A stretch of 64,000 nucleotides of DNA, taken from positions 62,001 through 126,000 of the forward strand of contig NZ_JANAVF010000019.1 in NCBI RefSeq assembly GCF_024213195.1, given 5' to 3'. Position numbers and translations under genes: made by a program. This document shows, in pieces, positions 43,585 through 50,935 of this stretch. The first letter of the stretch is position 1. Each line of letters starts with the position of its first letter. This stretch comes from Streptomyces sp. TBY4. Lineage in GTDB: Bacteria > Actinomycetota > Actinomycetes > Streptomycetales > Streptomycetaceae. The notes beneath the pieces were generated by a model that did no database searches, had not been told where the DNA came from, and saw only the letters and a program-made list of their open reading frames with translations.

Positions 43585-43982
43585 TGGTCGAAGGGGATGA
43601 GCGCGGTCATCGCCAGGGACAGCTGGTGGGAGACCTCAAGGTCGGGGCCGAAGGCGAGGAGGTGAGCCAGGAGCATGGCCTCGTGCTTCGTCTCTACGAA
43701 GTCCTCGGCGCTCCCCGCCGGGTTGGCTGCGGCCCAGGCCCGAGCGGCGGAGGTCAGGGCGTCCGCGAGAAGGGACTCATCGGTGCCGTCCTGCACGATT
43801 TCGACGGAACGAGCCGACCAGCTGATCAAGAGCAGGACGGTCTGGCGGTCCTCAGGGGACAGCCCCCACCAGGTCATCCGCATCTGCGGAACAGCAGCGA
43901 GCAGCCGGTGGGCGTGGGGGTGCGGGCTGGCTGCCAGGTTCCGGGCCGTGTTGCGGAGCTGTTCAAGGAGTACGGCAGTCAT
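43581..43982 (-). CDS. Helical early phage protein, paralogue of the neighbour downstream
   Basis: The ATG at 43982 gives 133 residues; an in-frame ATG at 44060 overlapping the upstream gene is possible. QTVLLLISWSARSVEIVQDG, then LLAFGPDLEVSHQLSLAMTA, aligns by eye with the next gene. This suggests a tandem duplication with coupled translation. Confidence 0.68.
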   Translation of the reverse strand: MTAVLLEQLRNTARNLAASPHPHAHRLLAAVPQMRMTWWGLSPEDRQTVLLLISWSARSVEIVQDGTDESLLADALTSAARAWAAANPAGSAEDFVETKHEAMLLAHLLAFGPDLEVSHQLSLAMTALIPFDQ

Positions 43983-43986
43983 GGGG

Positions 43987-44070
43987 CTACTCGATTCCGG
44001 GCGTGACGGGCGTGGTGTCGGCGAGCTGGCCTTCGATGGCCCAGCGGGGGTGAGGGTCATCGGCGGGCAC
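43987..44070 (-). CDS. Possible 27-residue small protein
   Basis: A GTG at 44070 reads VPADDPHPRWAIEGQLADTT, then PVTPGIE, and stops at 43987. The composition looks coding, but there is no clear ribosome site. It fills the gap between two coupled genes. It could instead be the displaced 3' end of the upstream gene. Confidence 0.3.
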   Translation of the reverse strand: MPADDPHPRWAIEGQLADTTPVTPGIE

Positions 44071-44368
44071 CGCTGCGCGCGCGGGACGGGTGCACGAGGC
44101 GGGCCGCAGCCATCAGGTTTTCGGCCTCGCACCGACGCCCGAGCTGGAGGAGCGCGCCGACCTCGAACATCGTCAGCCAGCTGCAGGCCGGTATCGCGGC
44201 GGCGAACTCCTCGTAGTCCTGGCCGTGCTTGTGGCCCGGCCGGCGCGACCAGGCGCGGCGGGCGACGGTGTGCGCCAGGGAGGCGGCGCTCTGGGTCTGC
44301 GCGTTGCTCAGGTTCAGCGTTGCGATGATCTCCGCCGTCCCGAGGAGCGGCAGGTGCTTGAAGGACAT
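44057..44368 (-). CDS. Early phage protein of unknown function
   Basis: The ATG at 44368 gives 103 residues (MSFKHLPLLGTAEIIATLNL, then SWLTMFEVGALLQLGRRCEA). It is mostly helical. Upstream lies the recurring leader CACCTCTTGGA found before several early genes. Confidence 0.68.
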   Translation of the reverse strand: MSFKHLPLLGTAEIIATLNLSNAQTQSAASLAHTVARRAWSRRPGHKHGQDYEEFAAAIPACSWLTMFEVGALLQLGRRCEAENLMAAARLVHPSRARSGARR

Positions 44369-44427
44369 GTGGTTCTTCCGAGTCCAAGAGGTGTGGGCGG
44401 CGCGCCCGTGCGGGCGCGCCGAGGGGT

Positions 44428-44736
44428 TCAGTCGTTGGCCCAGCCGAAGAACAGCCAGCCGTTCTCGGCGCTGGACGTGGTGACCGGCAGAGCTCCCGCC
44501 GGTCCCCACTTGTCGTCGATACGGGGGTCGTTGGCGGAGATGAGTTCCAACGCCCAGCCGATGGCGTAGGCCTCGGAGCGGCGGACGTCATCGATGACGA
44601 CGTAGTGGTCCTTCTCGGCGATGGATCCGCTACAGCCCCCGGAACCGTGCTCGTGCAGGGCTTCGTTGCGGGTCTTCATGAAGGCCTTGGCTACGTCGTC
44701 TCCGGTGACGACGTCGAAGAAGGTGATGGCGCCCAT
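44428..44736 (-). CDS. Early phage protein of unknown function
   Basis: The ATG at 44736 (GGAGAC upstream) gives 102 residues (MGAITFFDVVTGDDVAKAFM, then SIAEKDHYVVIDDVRRSEAY, ending GWLFFGWAND). The alpha/beta pattern is even, and it is a second gene in the P5 unit. Phage proteins of similar length with the opening AITFFD occur in Streptomyces phages as unknowns, from memory only. Confidence 0.7.
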   Translation of the reverse strand: MGAITFFDVVTGDDVAKAFMKTRNEALHEHGSGGCSGSIAEKDHYVVIDDVRRSEAYAIGWALELISANDPRIDDKWGPAGALPVTTSSAENGWLFFGWAND

Positions 44737-44815
44737 CGGGGTCTCCAGGTGGTGTGGCGGGTGGCGGCATGGCGCGGCCCGCCCCGGTGGCGGGGCGGGC
44801 CGGGGAGAAGTGCGC

Positions 44816-45187
44816 TCAGCGGATACGGACGCGGCTGCGGTTGGTGCGCATCGGGCTCGCCGGGCGGCACAGGGCCGGGGCGGGAGCGCGGCGGACCTCG
44901 GCCAGCAGCCGGTCGACCGGGTTCAGGACGGGTGCCGGGGCCGCCGTGACGTTCGCGACCGCTTCCTCGAGCACCTCGATGCGGATGGTCGGGAACTGCT
45001 CGCTCCAGCGGCTCATCGCCTCGCCGTCGGCTTCGTCCAGCCCGGCGGCCACGGCGAACTCCGCCCACTGGACAGCCATGTTGACCGAGGCCCACGTGAG
45101 CGTGACTTCCGCCTGCTGCTCGGTGATGGCGTAGTTGCGGGCGACGTGCAGGACGGCGATCGGGTCGGGGATCGGGATGCTGTTCAC
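44816..45187 (-). CDS. Early phage protein of unknown function
   Basis: A GTG start behind GGAAGGAAA gives 123 residues. VARNYAITEQQAEVTLTWAS, then EAMSRWSEQFPTIRIEVLEE, is helical, with a Pro/Arg-rich end. It is the first gene after promoter P5. Confidence 0.7.
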   Translation of the reverse strand: MNSIPIPDPIAVLHVARNYAITEQQAEVTLTWASVNMAVQWAEFAVAAGLDEADGEAMSRWSEQFPTIRIEVLEEAVANVTAAPAPVLNPVDRLLAEVRRAPAPALCRPASPMRTNRSRVRIR

Positions 45188-45241
45188 GGGTTTCCTTCCG
45201 GCTGGTCATCGGACGGGGCTTCCCCCCTTCCTTGTATCTAA

Positions 45242-45269
45242 ATTCTACTATCTTTAGAGGGGGTGTCAA
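45242..45269 (-). promoter_or_regulatory. Early promoter P5
   Basis: TTGACA (45269-45264), 16 bp, TAGAAT (45247-45242) in TAGTAGAATT on the minus strand. It precedes the long unit 45187-41511. Confidence 0.88.
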
Positions 45270-45305
45270 TGCAAAGCCGCAGGTCACAGGCCCGATGTGT
45301 CGACG

Positions 45306-45773
45306 CTAGGCTGCGGCTGGCGCGGCCTTGCGGGCGCTGAGTGCGCCCCGTTTGCGGATCGTGGCGGCCCCCGCGGCGCGGGACTCTGCACGCTGCGCTG
45401 TCACGCGGCACTGCCCACAGAGGGGCTCGCCGTTGCGCCTGTGCCCCTTGACGCCGCTGCTCTCCCCGCACACGCCGGCCCGCGAGGGCAGCCCCTTCGG
45501 GAGGGCCGGCGCCGACGCTGCCGAGGCGACGACCCTTCCGTTGATCCACACCCGCGCGGAGCACACGCCATCGAACTGCGAGCCCTGCGGCCGAACCCGG
45601 TCGTAGCATTCGGCCAGCACCGGGCAGCCCAAGCAGGTGCGCACCAGGGGCTCGGTGAGCTCGCCCAGCTCCTTGGCGGACTTGCGGGTGGCGGGAGGGT
45701 CGAAGACGAACTCCTCGACGCCGACGCACGGCGCCAGGTCCATCCAGGACGTCGTGGCGGTCGAATTGATCAC
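45306..45773 (-). CDS. Phage-encoded WhiB-like iron-sulfur protein
   Basis: A GTG at 45773 gives 155 residues. Cysteines at 16, 47, 50 and 56 (APC..., then TCLGCPVLAECYDRV) form the Wbl C-x30-C-x2-C-x5-C cluster site. The usual GVWGG turn is changed to GVCSARVWING. A basic C-terminal extension adds another CGQC pair (NGEPLCGQCRVTAQR). Host Wbl proteins bind the primary sigma factor; phage Wbl proteins such as that of TM4 interfere with host WhiB2. A similar regulatory role is inferred. It is the last gene of the P6 unit. Confidence 0.85.
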   Translation of the reverse strand: MINSTATTSWMDLAPCVGVEEFVFDPPATRKSAKELGELTEPLVRTCLGCPVLAECYDRVRPQGSQFDGVCSARVWINGRVVASAASAPALPKGLPSRAGVCGESSGVKGHRRNGEPLCGQCRVTAQRAESRAAGAATIRKRGALSARKAAPAAA

Positions 45774-45811
45774 GGCTGGCACCTTCTCGGCGGGCGGGCG
45801 GGGCGGTTGGG

Positions 45812-46363
45812 TCAGAACAGGGCGGGCTGGGGGTGCGGCGCGGGCGTGATGGCCTCCTTGGCCGCCGACGCCCTCAGGGCCAGGCGTGCGGCGGTGCGCG
45901 ACCACGGCTCGTAGGCGAGGGCCCGCCACGCCTCCGGGTCCCGGAAGGGGGTCGGTCCGCGGTGGTAGGCCCGCTCGTGCCCTCCCTCGTCGTCCACGGC
46001 CTGGCGAAGTGCTCCGTAGCGCACGGGAGTCAGGCGTTGGTCGATCAGTTCGGAGGCGTCGACCCAGGCCACGAGGCCCGACCTGATCCCCGCGGGTGCC
46101 TCGACCTCGTAGGTGAAGCCGCGCGGGGCCCGGGTCCAGGTGCACAGGGCTCCCGCCTCCGGCTCGCCGGGCACGCGGCGCATCCGTAGCCGCCGGCCGG
46201 GGTCCAGGAGCTGCTGCTCACCCCACTGGGCGCGCTGGTAGTTGTACGGCAGGTCCACGAACGCGGCGAGCTGTGCCGGAGTGAAGAAGTCCCGGACTGC
46301 CATCCGGACGTCGTCACCGGTGAGCGCCGTGCCGACAGCCGGGGCGGCGGCGGGAGGCTCCAT
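45812..46363 (-). CDS. Early phage protein of unknown function
   Basis: The ATG at 46363 gives 183 residues (AVRDFFTPAQLAAFVDLPYN, then GFTYEVEAPAGIRSGLVAWV, DEGGHERAYHRGPTPF). It is soluble, with no motif recognised. Its leader contains the palindromic element at 46384-46409. Confidence 0.7.
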   Translation of the reverse strand: MEPPAAAPAVGTALTGDDVRMAVRDFFTPAQLAAFVDLPYNYQRAQWGEQQLLDPGRRLRMRRVPGEPEAGALCTWTRAPRGFTYEVEAPAGIRSGLVAWVDASELIDQRLTPVRYGALRQAVDDEGGHERAYHRGPTPFRDPEAWRALAYEPWSRTAARLALRASAAKEAITPAPHPQPALF

Positions 46364-46383
46364 GAAACTACTCCAGGTGATGA

Positions 46384-46409
46384 GTAGTGGCCTATTTCTA
46401 GGCCACTAC
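46384..46409. promoter_or_regulatory. Perfect inverted repeat GTAGTGGCCTA-TTTC-TAGGCCACTAC
   Basis: Eleven-bp arms flank a 4-bp spacer in the 60-bp gap between two early genes. Related copies lie at 46861, 50161 and 50536, always in intergenic sequence of early units. It could be a repressor site or an RNA hairpin. Confidence 0.7.
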
Positions 46410-46423
46410 ACGCGGTTGAAGGG

Positions 46424-46756
46424 TCAGGCGTACTGGAGCAGGCGGGAATCGGCGAACTCCTGCTCCCGTACCTGCTCAAGCACGGCCGTCAGCGCGAAGC
46501 TGACCTGCCAGGGCATCGCGGTCATCGACAGTCCGAGTCGGGGCCGGCGGTCGGTGAACTCCCGTACGGAGACCAGCGTCCACCCCTGCGTTCCCTGCTG
46601 CTTCTGTGCTGTGACCTGGAAGTGGTCGACGTAGAGGTGGATCGTCGGCCGCCGGGTGGAGCTCTTGACGTGGATCTCCCAAGAGCGGGTCAGGGCGTCC
46701 ACCAAGTACTCCGGCGTCACGGTGGCGCGGCCCTGGCTGATCTGAGGCTGGTTCAT
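46424..46756 (-). CDS. Early phage protein of unknown function
   Basis: The ATG at 46756 gives 110 residues (EYLVDALTRSWEIHVKSSTR, then TIHLYVDHFQVTAQKQQGTQ, QVREQEFADSRLLQYA). Its leader has the CCTCTTGGAG ribosome-site motif. It is the first gene after promoter P6. Confidence 0.7.
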   Translation of the reverse strand: MNQPQISQGRATVTPEYLVDALTRSWEIHVKSSTRRPTIHLYVDHFQVTAQKQQGTQGWTLVSVREFTDRRPRLGLSMTAMPWQVSFALTAVLEQVREQEFADSRLLQYA

Positions 46757-46801
46757 GCGTTCTCTCCAAGAGGCATCGCGGGCCCCTCCCGCGTTATCTA
46801 A

Positions 46802-46829
46802 ATTCTACTACGTGGGGTAGGGGTGTCAA
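46802..46829 (-). promoter_or_regulatory. Early promoter P6
   Basis: TTGACA (46829-46824), 16 bp, TAGAAT (46807-46802) in TAGTAGAATT on the minus strand. It precedes the unit 46756-45306. Confidence 0.88.
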
Positions 46830-46860
46830 TCAGGCGACGGCGTCAGGATACAGAAAGATC

Positions 46861-46872
46861 GTGGCCTATTTC
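46861..46872. promoter_or_regulatory. Half copy of the GTGGCCTATTTC element
   Basis: GTGGCCTATTTC overlaps the stop codon of the replication initiator-like gene, 32 bp upstream of promoter P6. It matches the left arm of the palindrome at 46384. Confidence 0.55.
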
Positions 46873-47732
46873 TTGTTCCGGGGGTTCACCGAAGCCGAGG
46901 CCTCCTTCGCTGCCCGCGACCGCACACGGATCTCCGCGATCGCATCCCTGGCCACCGACGACAACGGCGCCCCGTCGGAACGGACTTCGTTCAGCACCTT
47001 CTCGTCTCGGGCCCGCTCCCGCGCACGAGCCGCCTCCTTCTTCGCCCGCTCCTCATCCGCCCGCTGCTGACGAGGGCTCGTCCCGCAGCCACGGCAGGAC
47101 CGCCCACCGCCCTCCGGATGCGCCGAGCACCGCCCCGGCTCCTGCGGCGCTGCCGGGGTCTCTTCTGCTGCGGCAGCGGGCTCCCCAGCAGCGCCAGCTG
47201 CGGGGGTTGGGGGGTTCTTCTTTGAGTACTTGCTCTGGTTACTACCTATAACCCCGGGCGAACCAGCGGCCGGAGAACCAGACCCCGGCGAACCGAACCC
47301 CGAAAACCCGGTTTCGGTGCCGACCTCACCCTCAGCCCCCGGCCCGGCCGGACTCGGCCCCGCCGGAGCCGGGCCCCCGGCCTTCCGCCGGCGTGCCGCC
47401 CGCCGCTGCTCCGCCTCCCGGAACTCCTCCGCCGCCCACTCCTGCGCCTGGTCGTAGACCTCGGTGACCCGATGGAACGTGCCGTCCGCCAGGCGCTCGG
47501 TCACCACCCGGTAGTACCCGGCATCCCGCAACTCCCGCAGCGCCGTCCTGACCGCCTCGATGCCCTCCTTGCCCGCCTTCGAGATCCGATCGGCGGCAAC
47601 CTTCCACGAGTCCGGCTTGGCCAGCAGGTACGCCAAGATGCCCCGGGCCCGGAAACTCAACCGCGCATCCTCGAGCGTGGCCGTCGGCAGCACGGTGTAC
47701 CCGGTGCTGAGGTGGCGGCGAAGAATGGTCAC
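46866..47732 (-). CDS. Winged-helix replication initiator/replisome organiser-like protein
   Basis: A GTG at 47732 behind CTTGGAGG gives 288 residues. The N-terminal 80 residues (VTILRRHLSTGYTVLPTATL, then LSFRARGILAYLLAKPDSWK, AADRISKAGKEGIEAVRTAL) are the winged helix of phage replication initiators (RepA-N/DnaD-like). A Pro/Gly/Ala-rich linker follows, then a Cys motif (CSAHPEGGGRSCRGCGTSPR) and a basic coiled C-terminus. It follows the nuclease and ATPase genes in the P7 unit, which fits a replication role. Confidence 0.78.
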   Translation of the reverse strand: MTILRRHLSTGYTVLPTATLEDARLSFRARGILAYLLAKPDSWKVAADRISKAGKEGIEAVRTALRELRDAGYYRVVTERLADGTFHRVTEVYDQAQEWAAEEFREAEQRRAARRRKAGGPAPAGPSPAGPGAEGEVGTETGFSGFGSPGSGSPAAGSPGVIGSNQSKYSKKNPPTPAAGAAGEPAAAAEETPAAPQEPGRCSAHPEGGGRSCRGCGTSPRQQRADEERAKKEAARARERARDEKVLNEVRSDGAPLSSVARDAIAEIRVRSRAAKEASASVNPRNKK

Positions 47733-47821
47733 GGGGAGCCTCCAAGGGCATATGAGCGGTGTAGCTGGGTGCGTTGGGGTCATCCGGCCGCCCCGCACAC
47801 GCGAGGCGGCCAGGGGTGCCA

Positions 47822-48973
47822 TCAGGCGGCCGGACGGGCCTTCGAGACCTTGATCGACCGGGGCGACTTCTTGCCCGGCGCCTTGCGCATCGGCACCGTC
47901 ATGCCGGCGCGGCGCATGATCCGGACCATCGCCTCCTGGTCGGGAACCATCGGCACGGCAAGGTCGGCGTCCTCGAACGCGCCGACCATCGCCTCGACGT
48001 CGGCCTCTTCCTTGTCCTTGCCGCCCTCCCACCCGAGATGGTTGGGGCCGTAGTTGCCCTCAGGCGAGTCGTCGACCATGGCGCGGACGAGCTTCTTCAC
48101 CTGCTCCGCCTCCCTGCCGCGCTCGCGGGCACGGACGTAGCGGTCCAGGGCCTTCGCCCGGTCCTCGTCGTCGTGAATGAGCAGGGTCTGTGCTGGAGTC
48201 CCCGGGGCCGCGTCGGGCCAGCACGCGGACAGGAAGGCGCAGTTGTCGCAGATCGCGGACAGCTGCGGCCCGTCATGGTCGCGGCGCAGCTCCTCCGGAG
48301 CCGGGGCCTCGATCACCCGGTCCACCCACCAGCGCGCCTCCGCCGCCAGCCACTGGTCGAACGGGAACTCCTCGACGTGCTCCTCGCCCGTGTCACGGTT
48401 GACGAACCGGAAACGGATCCGCTCGACCTGGACCGGCCCGAGCCGGTGCAGGTACCGCTGACCGGGGATGTCCGCGAAGCCCACCGTGCACAGCAGGCTC
48501 GCGTACAGCAGGACCTGCCGCATCTCGGCGGCCGTGGGCCCGAAGCGCACGACCCGGTCCCAGATCCGGCCCGACTTCGTCTTCACGTCCTCGACCGTCA
48601 GTTCCGCGGCGGCAACCTTCGGCCGGTGCCGCTTCGGGAGGCGCCCGGCTGTCGCCGCGTCCAGCTGCACGACATCGATGTGCCCGCGGATCGTGTCGTC
48701 CTGGACCGTCCGCTCCACCAGCCACCCGTACTCACGCCGCGCGTCCTCCAGCAGGCCCGTGTGGATGTACGTGCCGAGGATCGCGGTCTTCTTGTCGGGG
48801 GTGTTGGTTCGGGGAGTGCCCGCCAGGATGTACCCGGCCCGGCGCATGCAGATCGTGTCCGACGCCCCCAGCTGGGTCTGTACCGACCGGGGCCGGCGTG
48901 CATCGGCGGCGTGCGCGGCCTCCCAGATGGAAACCTGCGAGCGGGCGCGGGGCCTTATGGCCGTTGTGGTCAT
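47822..48973 (-). CDS. Cas4/RecB-type PD-(D/E)XK exonuclease with 4Fe-4S cysteines
   Basis: The ATG at 48973 (CTTGGAG upstream) gives 383 residues. Nuclease motifs are GHIDVVQL (Asp about 100) and LTVEDVKTK (Asp 129, Lys 131). Cysteine 42 (DTICMRRAG) and cysteines 242, 245 and 251 (SAICDNCAFLSACW) match the 4Fe-4S arrangement of Cas4 and AddB. It lies directly downstream of the RecA-like ATPase. Phage nucleases of this type process DNA ends for recombination; there is no CRISPR array in the window. Confidence 0.88.
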   Translation of the reverse strand: MTTTAIRPRARSQVSIWEAAHAADARRPRSVQTQLGASDTICMRRAGYILAGTPRTNTPDKKTAILGTYIHTGLLEDARREYGWLVERTVQDDTIRGHIDVVQLDAATAGRLPKRHRPKVAAAELTVEDVKTKSGRIWDRVVRFGPTAAEMRQVLLYASLLCTVGFADIPGQRYLHRLGPVQVERIRFRFVNRDTGEEHVEEFPFDQWLAAEARWWVDRVIEAPAPEELRRDHDGPQLSAICDNCAFLSACWPDAAPGTPAQTLLIHDDEDRAKALDRYVRARERGREAEQVKKLVRAMVDDSPEGNYGPNHLGWEGGKDKEEADVEAMVGAFEDADLAVPMVPDQEAMVRIMRRAGMTVPMRKAPGKKSPRSIKVSKARPAA

Positions 48974-49044
48974 GAACAAGCTCCAAGAGGTGCGCCGGGC
49001 CCGCCCATCGAGGCGGGCCCGGCGAAGCGAGGTAGGGGAGGGGA

Positions 49045-50136
49045 TCAGGCGGCTTCGTGTTCGTCGAAGGCCGTTCCCGGCGGCGGCTCCTCGCCGTCCT
49101 CGGCTGCGGCAGCCCGCAGGCGCGCGGCATCGCTCGTCGGGTCCACGAGCGGCTTCGGGTTCTGCAACGCGACGGCCTTTTGCTCGATGGAGGCACGGAT
49201 CACCAAGATCTCCTCGCGGCTGAGGTTCTCGTTCCCCTCGATCTGCTTCCACAGCTTCTTCAGCTCGCCCACGCCGGCAGCGGCCGCCTCGTTGACCTTC
49301 GGCAGCCACGCCTGCGCGAGGTCACCCGTCAGTTCGGGTGTCGCCCTCGGCTGGTTGTGGATCGCGCAGCCCATCCACCCGAACACCAGCTGCTCGATGG
49401 TCAGGTCCGGTGCGTTCTTCGGCTCCCCGCCTCGCGGCACCTCGAACTTCAGGGAGCGGGCGCCGATGATCTGGGGGTCCTCGTTGCGGCGCAGCCGAAC
49501 CCAGACCGTCGAATCGAAGGCGAGGGACTTGTGGCCTTCAACCCGCCAGTCCTTGGTGCGGGGGATCGGGTCGCCGTTGCCGTCGACGGCAGTGACCTCC
49601 TTGCCGCGTGCGAGAAGGATCACGATGCCCGGCATGGTGCGGACGAGGTACATGACCTTGTTCCACCGCTCGGCGGCGTCGTTCCACAGGTTCATGGACG
49701 GCTTCACCTCGGCGTCCGGGTCCTTCCGCAGCTTGTTCTGGCCCGAGATCGAGCGCCTGGCCCGCTCGTTGGTCCAGTTCACGAGCATCCGCCACAGCAT
49801 CGACACCGAGTCGATGACGAGGACCACCGGCTTCTCCTTCGCGGCGGCCGCCCGCTTCGCCTCGGCGTGCACGGCCTCGATCTGGCCGAGGATGTCGCGG
49901 TAGCTGCCGTTGTGGTCGATGAGCAGGTAGTCCGCGCCGGGCACGTTCACGTACTCGTCGGCGGTGTCCTCGCCGAGCTCCAGCCAGTACGCCTGTCCGG
50001 TCTTCTTGGATCCGGTGAACGTGGCGGCCGTGTGGCTCTTGCCGGCCTTCTCCTCGCCTTCGAGGAGGATCACCGGCCAGGGGATGACACCGGTCGGCTT
50101 TCGGGTGCGGAGCTTGGGGACGGGCTGGGTGGGCAT
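49045..50136 (-). CDS. Sak4/RecA-like single-strand annealing ATPase
   Basis: The ATG at 50136 gives 363 residues. Walker A is VILLEGEEKAGKSHTAATFT (about 23-42), and Walker B is KPVVLVIDSVSMLWRML. WNKVMYLVRTMPGIVILLAR completes a RecA core without RecA N- and C-domains. Phage Sak4 proteins help recombination and replication restart. The C-terminal 80 residues are charged and helical. It is followed by the Cas4-like nuclease in the same unit. Confidence 0.86.
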   Translation of the reverse strand: MPTQPVPKLRTRKPTGVIPWPVILLEGEEKAGKSHTAATFTGSKKTGQAYWLELGEDTADEYVNVPGADYLLIDHNGSYRDILGQIEAVHAEAKRAAAAKEKPVVLVIDSVSMLWRMLVNWTNERARRSISGQNKLRKDPDAEVKPSMNLWNDAAERWNKVMYLVRTMPGIVILLARGKEVTAVDGNGDPIPRTKDWRVEGHKSLAFDSTVWVRLRRNEDPQIIGARSLKFEVPRGGEPKNAPDLTIEQLVFGWMGCAIHNQPRATPELTGDLAQAWLPKVNEAAAAGVGELKKLWKQIEGNENLSREEILVIRASIEQKAVALQNPKPLVDPTSDAARLRAAAAEDGEEPPPGTAFDEHEAA

Positions 50137-50160
50137 GAACTACTCCAAGAGGTGTTATGT

Positions 50161-50175
50161 GTAGTGGCCTATTTC
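50161..50175. promoter_or_regulatory. GTAGTGGCCTATTTC element
   Basis: A single arm of the palindrome lies in the 37-bp gap between the genes at 50174-50515 and 49045-50136, overlapping the upstream stop codon. Confidence 0.55.
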
Positions 50176-50515
50176 ACGCGCTGCGGAGACCCCGGGTCTC
50201 GAACGCGGAAGACCATTCAGGGTGCCGCTCAAGCAGGAGGCGGGCGTAGCGGGACCGGTAGTCGTTGTTCAGCTTCCATGCGTCCCCGCAGGTGGCCCTG
50301 CCGTACTCGTAACGCAGGACCTCGAAGAGCATTCCGATACCGACGCGCCTCAGGCCTCGGTCGACGCAGTCGGCGGTCATGGCTTCCAGCTTCCCGAGGA
50401 TCCAGGGGTTGAGCTGGTGGAACGCCTCGAAGCGATCCTGGATACTCAGCGGCTCGCCGGCCCGGTCCGGGTGACGCAGCGGCGCCATCGGCAATTCGAG
50501 CTGCATGGAAGTCAT
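50174..50515 (-). CDS. Conserved phage/plasmid small protein
   Basis: The ATG at 50515 behind GGGGGGAAG gives 113 residues. LSIQDRFEAFHQLNPWILGK, then LRRVGIGMLFEVLRYEYGRA and KLNNDYRSRYARLLLERHPE, is a pattern seen in many phage and plasmid proteins without an assigned role. It is the first gene after promoter P7, upstream of the recombination genes. Confidence 0.8.
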   Translation of the reverse strand: MTSMQLELPMAPLRHPDRAGEPLSIQDRFEAFHQLNPWILGKLEAMTADCVDRGLRRVGIGMLFEVLRYEYGRATCGDAWKLNNDYRSRYARLLLERHPEWSSAFETRGLRSA

Positions 50516-50535
50516 GAACTTCCCCCCTCTTGTAA

Positions 50536-50558
50536 GTAGTGGCCTATTTCTACGTCAC
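50536..50558. promoter_or_regulatory. GTAGTGGCCTATTTCTACGTCAC element (imperfect palindrome)
   Basis: The left arm is intact and the right arm has diverged. It lies between promoter P7 and the first gene of its unit, within the predicted transcript leader, so it could act on DNA or RNA. Confidence 0.6.
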
Positions 50559-50600
50559 TCCGGCGCGATGAACCAACCGCACCACCCTGCCTGTATCGCA

Positions 50601-50628
50601 ATTCTACTACCCTTGGAGGGGGTGTCAA
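50601..50628 (-). promoter_or_regulatory. Early promoter P7
   Basis: TTGACA (50628-50623), 16 bp, TAGAAT (50606-50601) on the minus strand with the TAGTAGAATT core. It precedes the replication and recombination unit 50515-46866. Confidence 0.88.
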
Positions 50629-50740
50629 TCAGTACCCGCCGAGCCGAGACGTTCGACCGCCAGCCCACGTCGGCCTGCGGATGCGAACCCAGGCAAATGG
50701 CGCAATCCTGGACCTGCCGACATCCGTAAGGAGAGCCGTC

Positions 50741-50935
50741 ATGTCGATGCTCGACAAGCTCAAGGGCCTACTCAAGGGCCACGAGGACACAGCCCGGCAG
50801 GGCGTAGAGAAGGCCGGAGACGCGTTCGACGCGAAGACCGGGAACAAGTACCAGAGCCAGACCGACATGGCTCAGCAGAAGATCAACGAGCAGCTCGGCA
50901 CCGACAAGCCCGAAGACCGCCCGCCGCAGGCCTAA
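50741..50935 (+). CDS. MT0933-like antitoxin family protein
   Basis: The ATG at 50741 with AAGGAGAG gives 64 residues: MSMLDKLKGLLKGHEDTARQ, then GVEKAGDAFDAKTGNKYQSQ, TDMAQQKINEQL. This matches the small helical MT0933/Rv0909 antitoxin family common in Streptomyces. No toxin gene is adjacent. It is the only well-supported plus-strand gene in this prophage segment and lies back to back with promoter P7. Confidence 0.82.
   Translation: MSMLDKLKGLLKGHEDTARQGVEKAGDAFDAKTGNKYQSQTDMAQQKINEQLGTDKPEDRPPQA

Noticed and set aside
47822..48973. Cas4-like nuclease taken as evidence of a CRISPR locus
   Set aside because: No cas1/cas2 and no repeats nearby. The Sak4-like ATPase neighbour indicates phage recombination.
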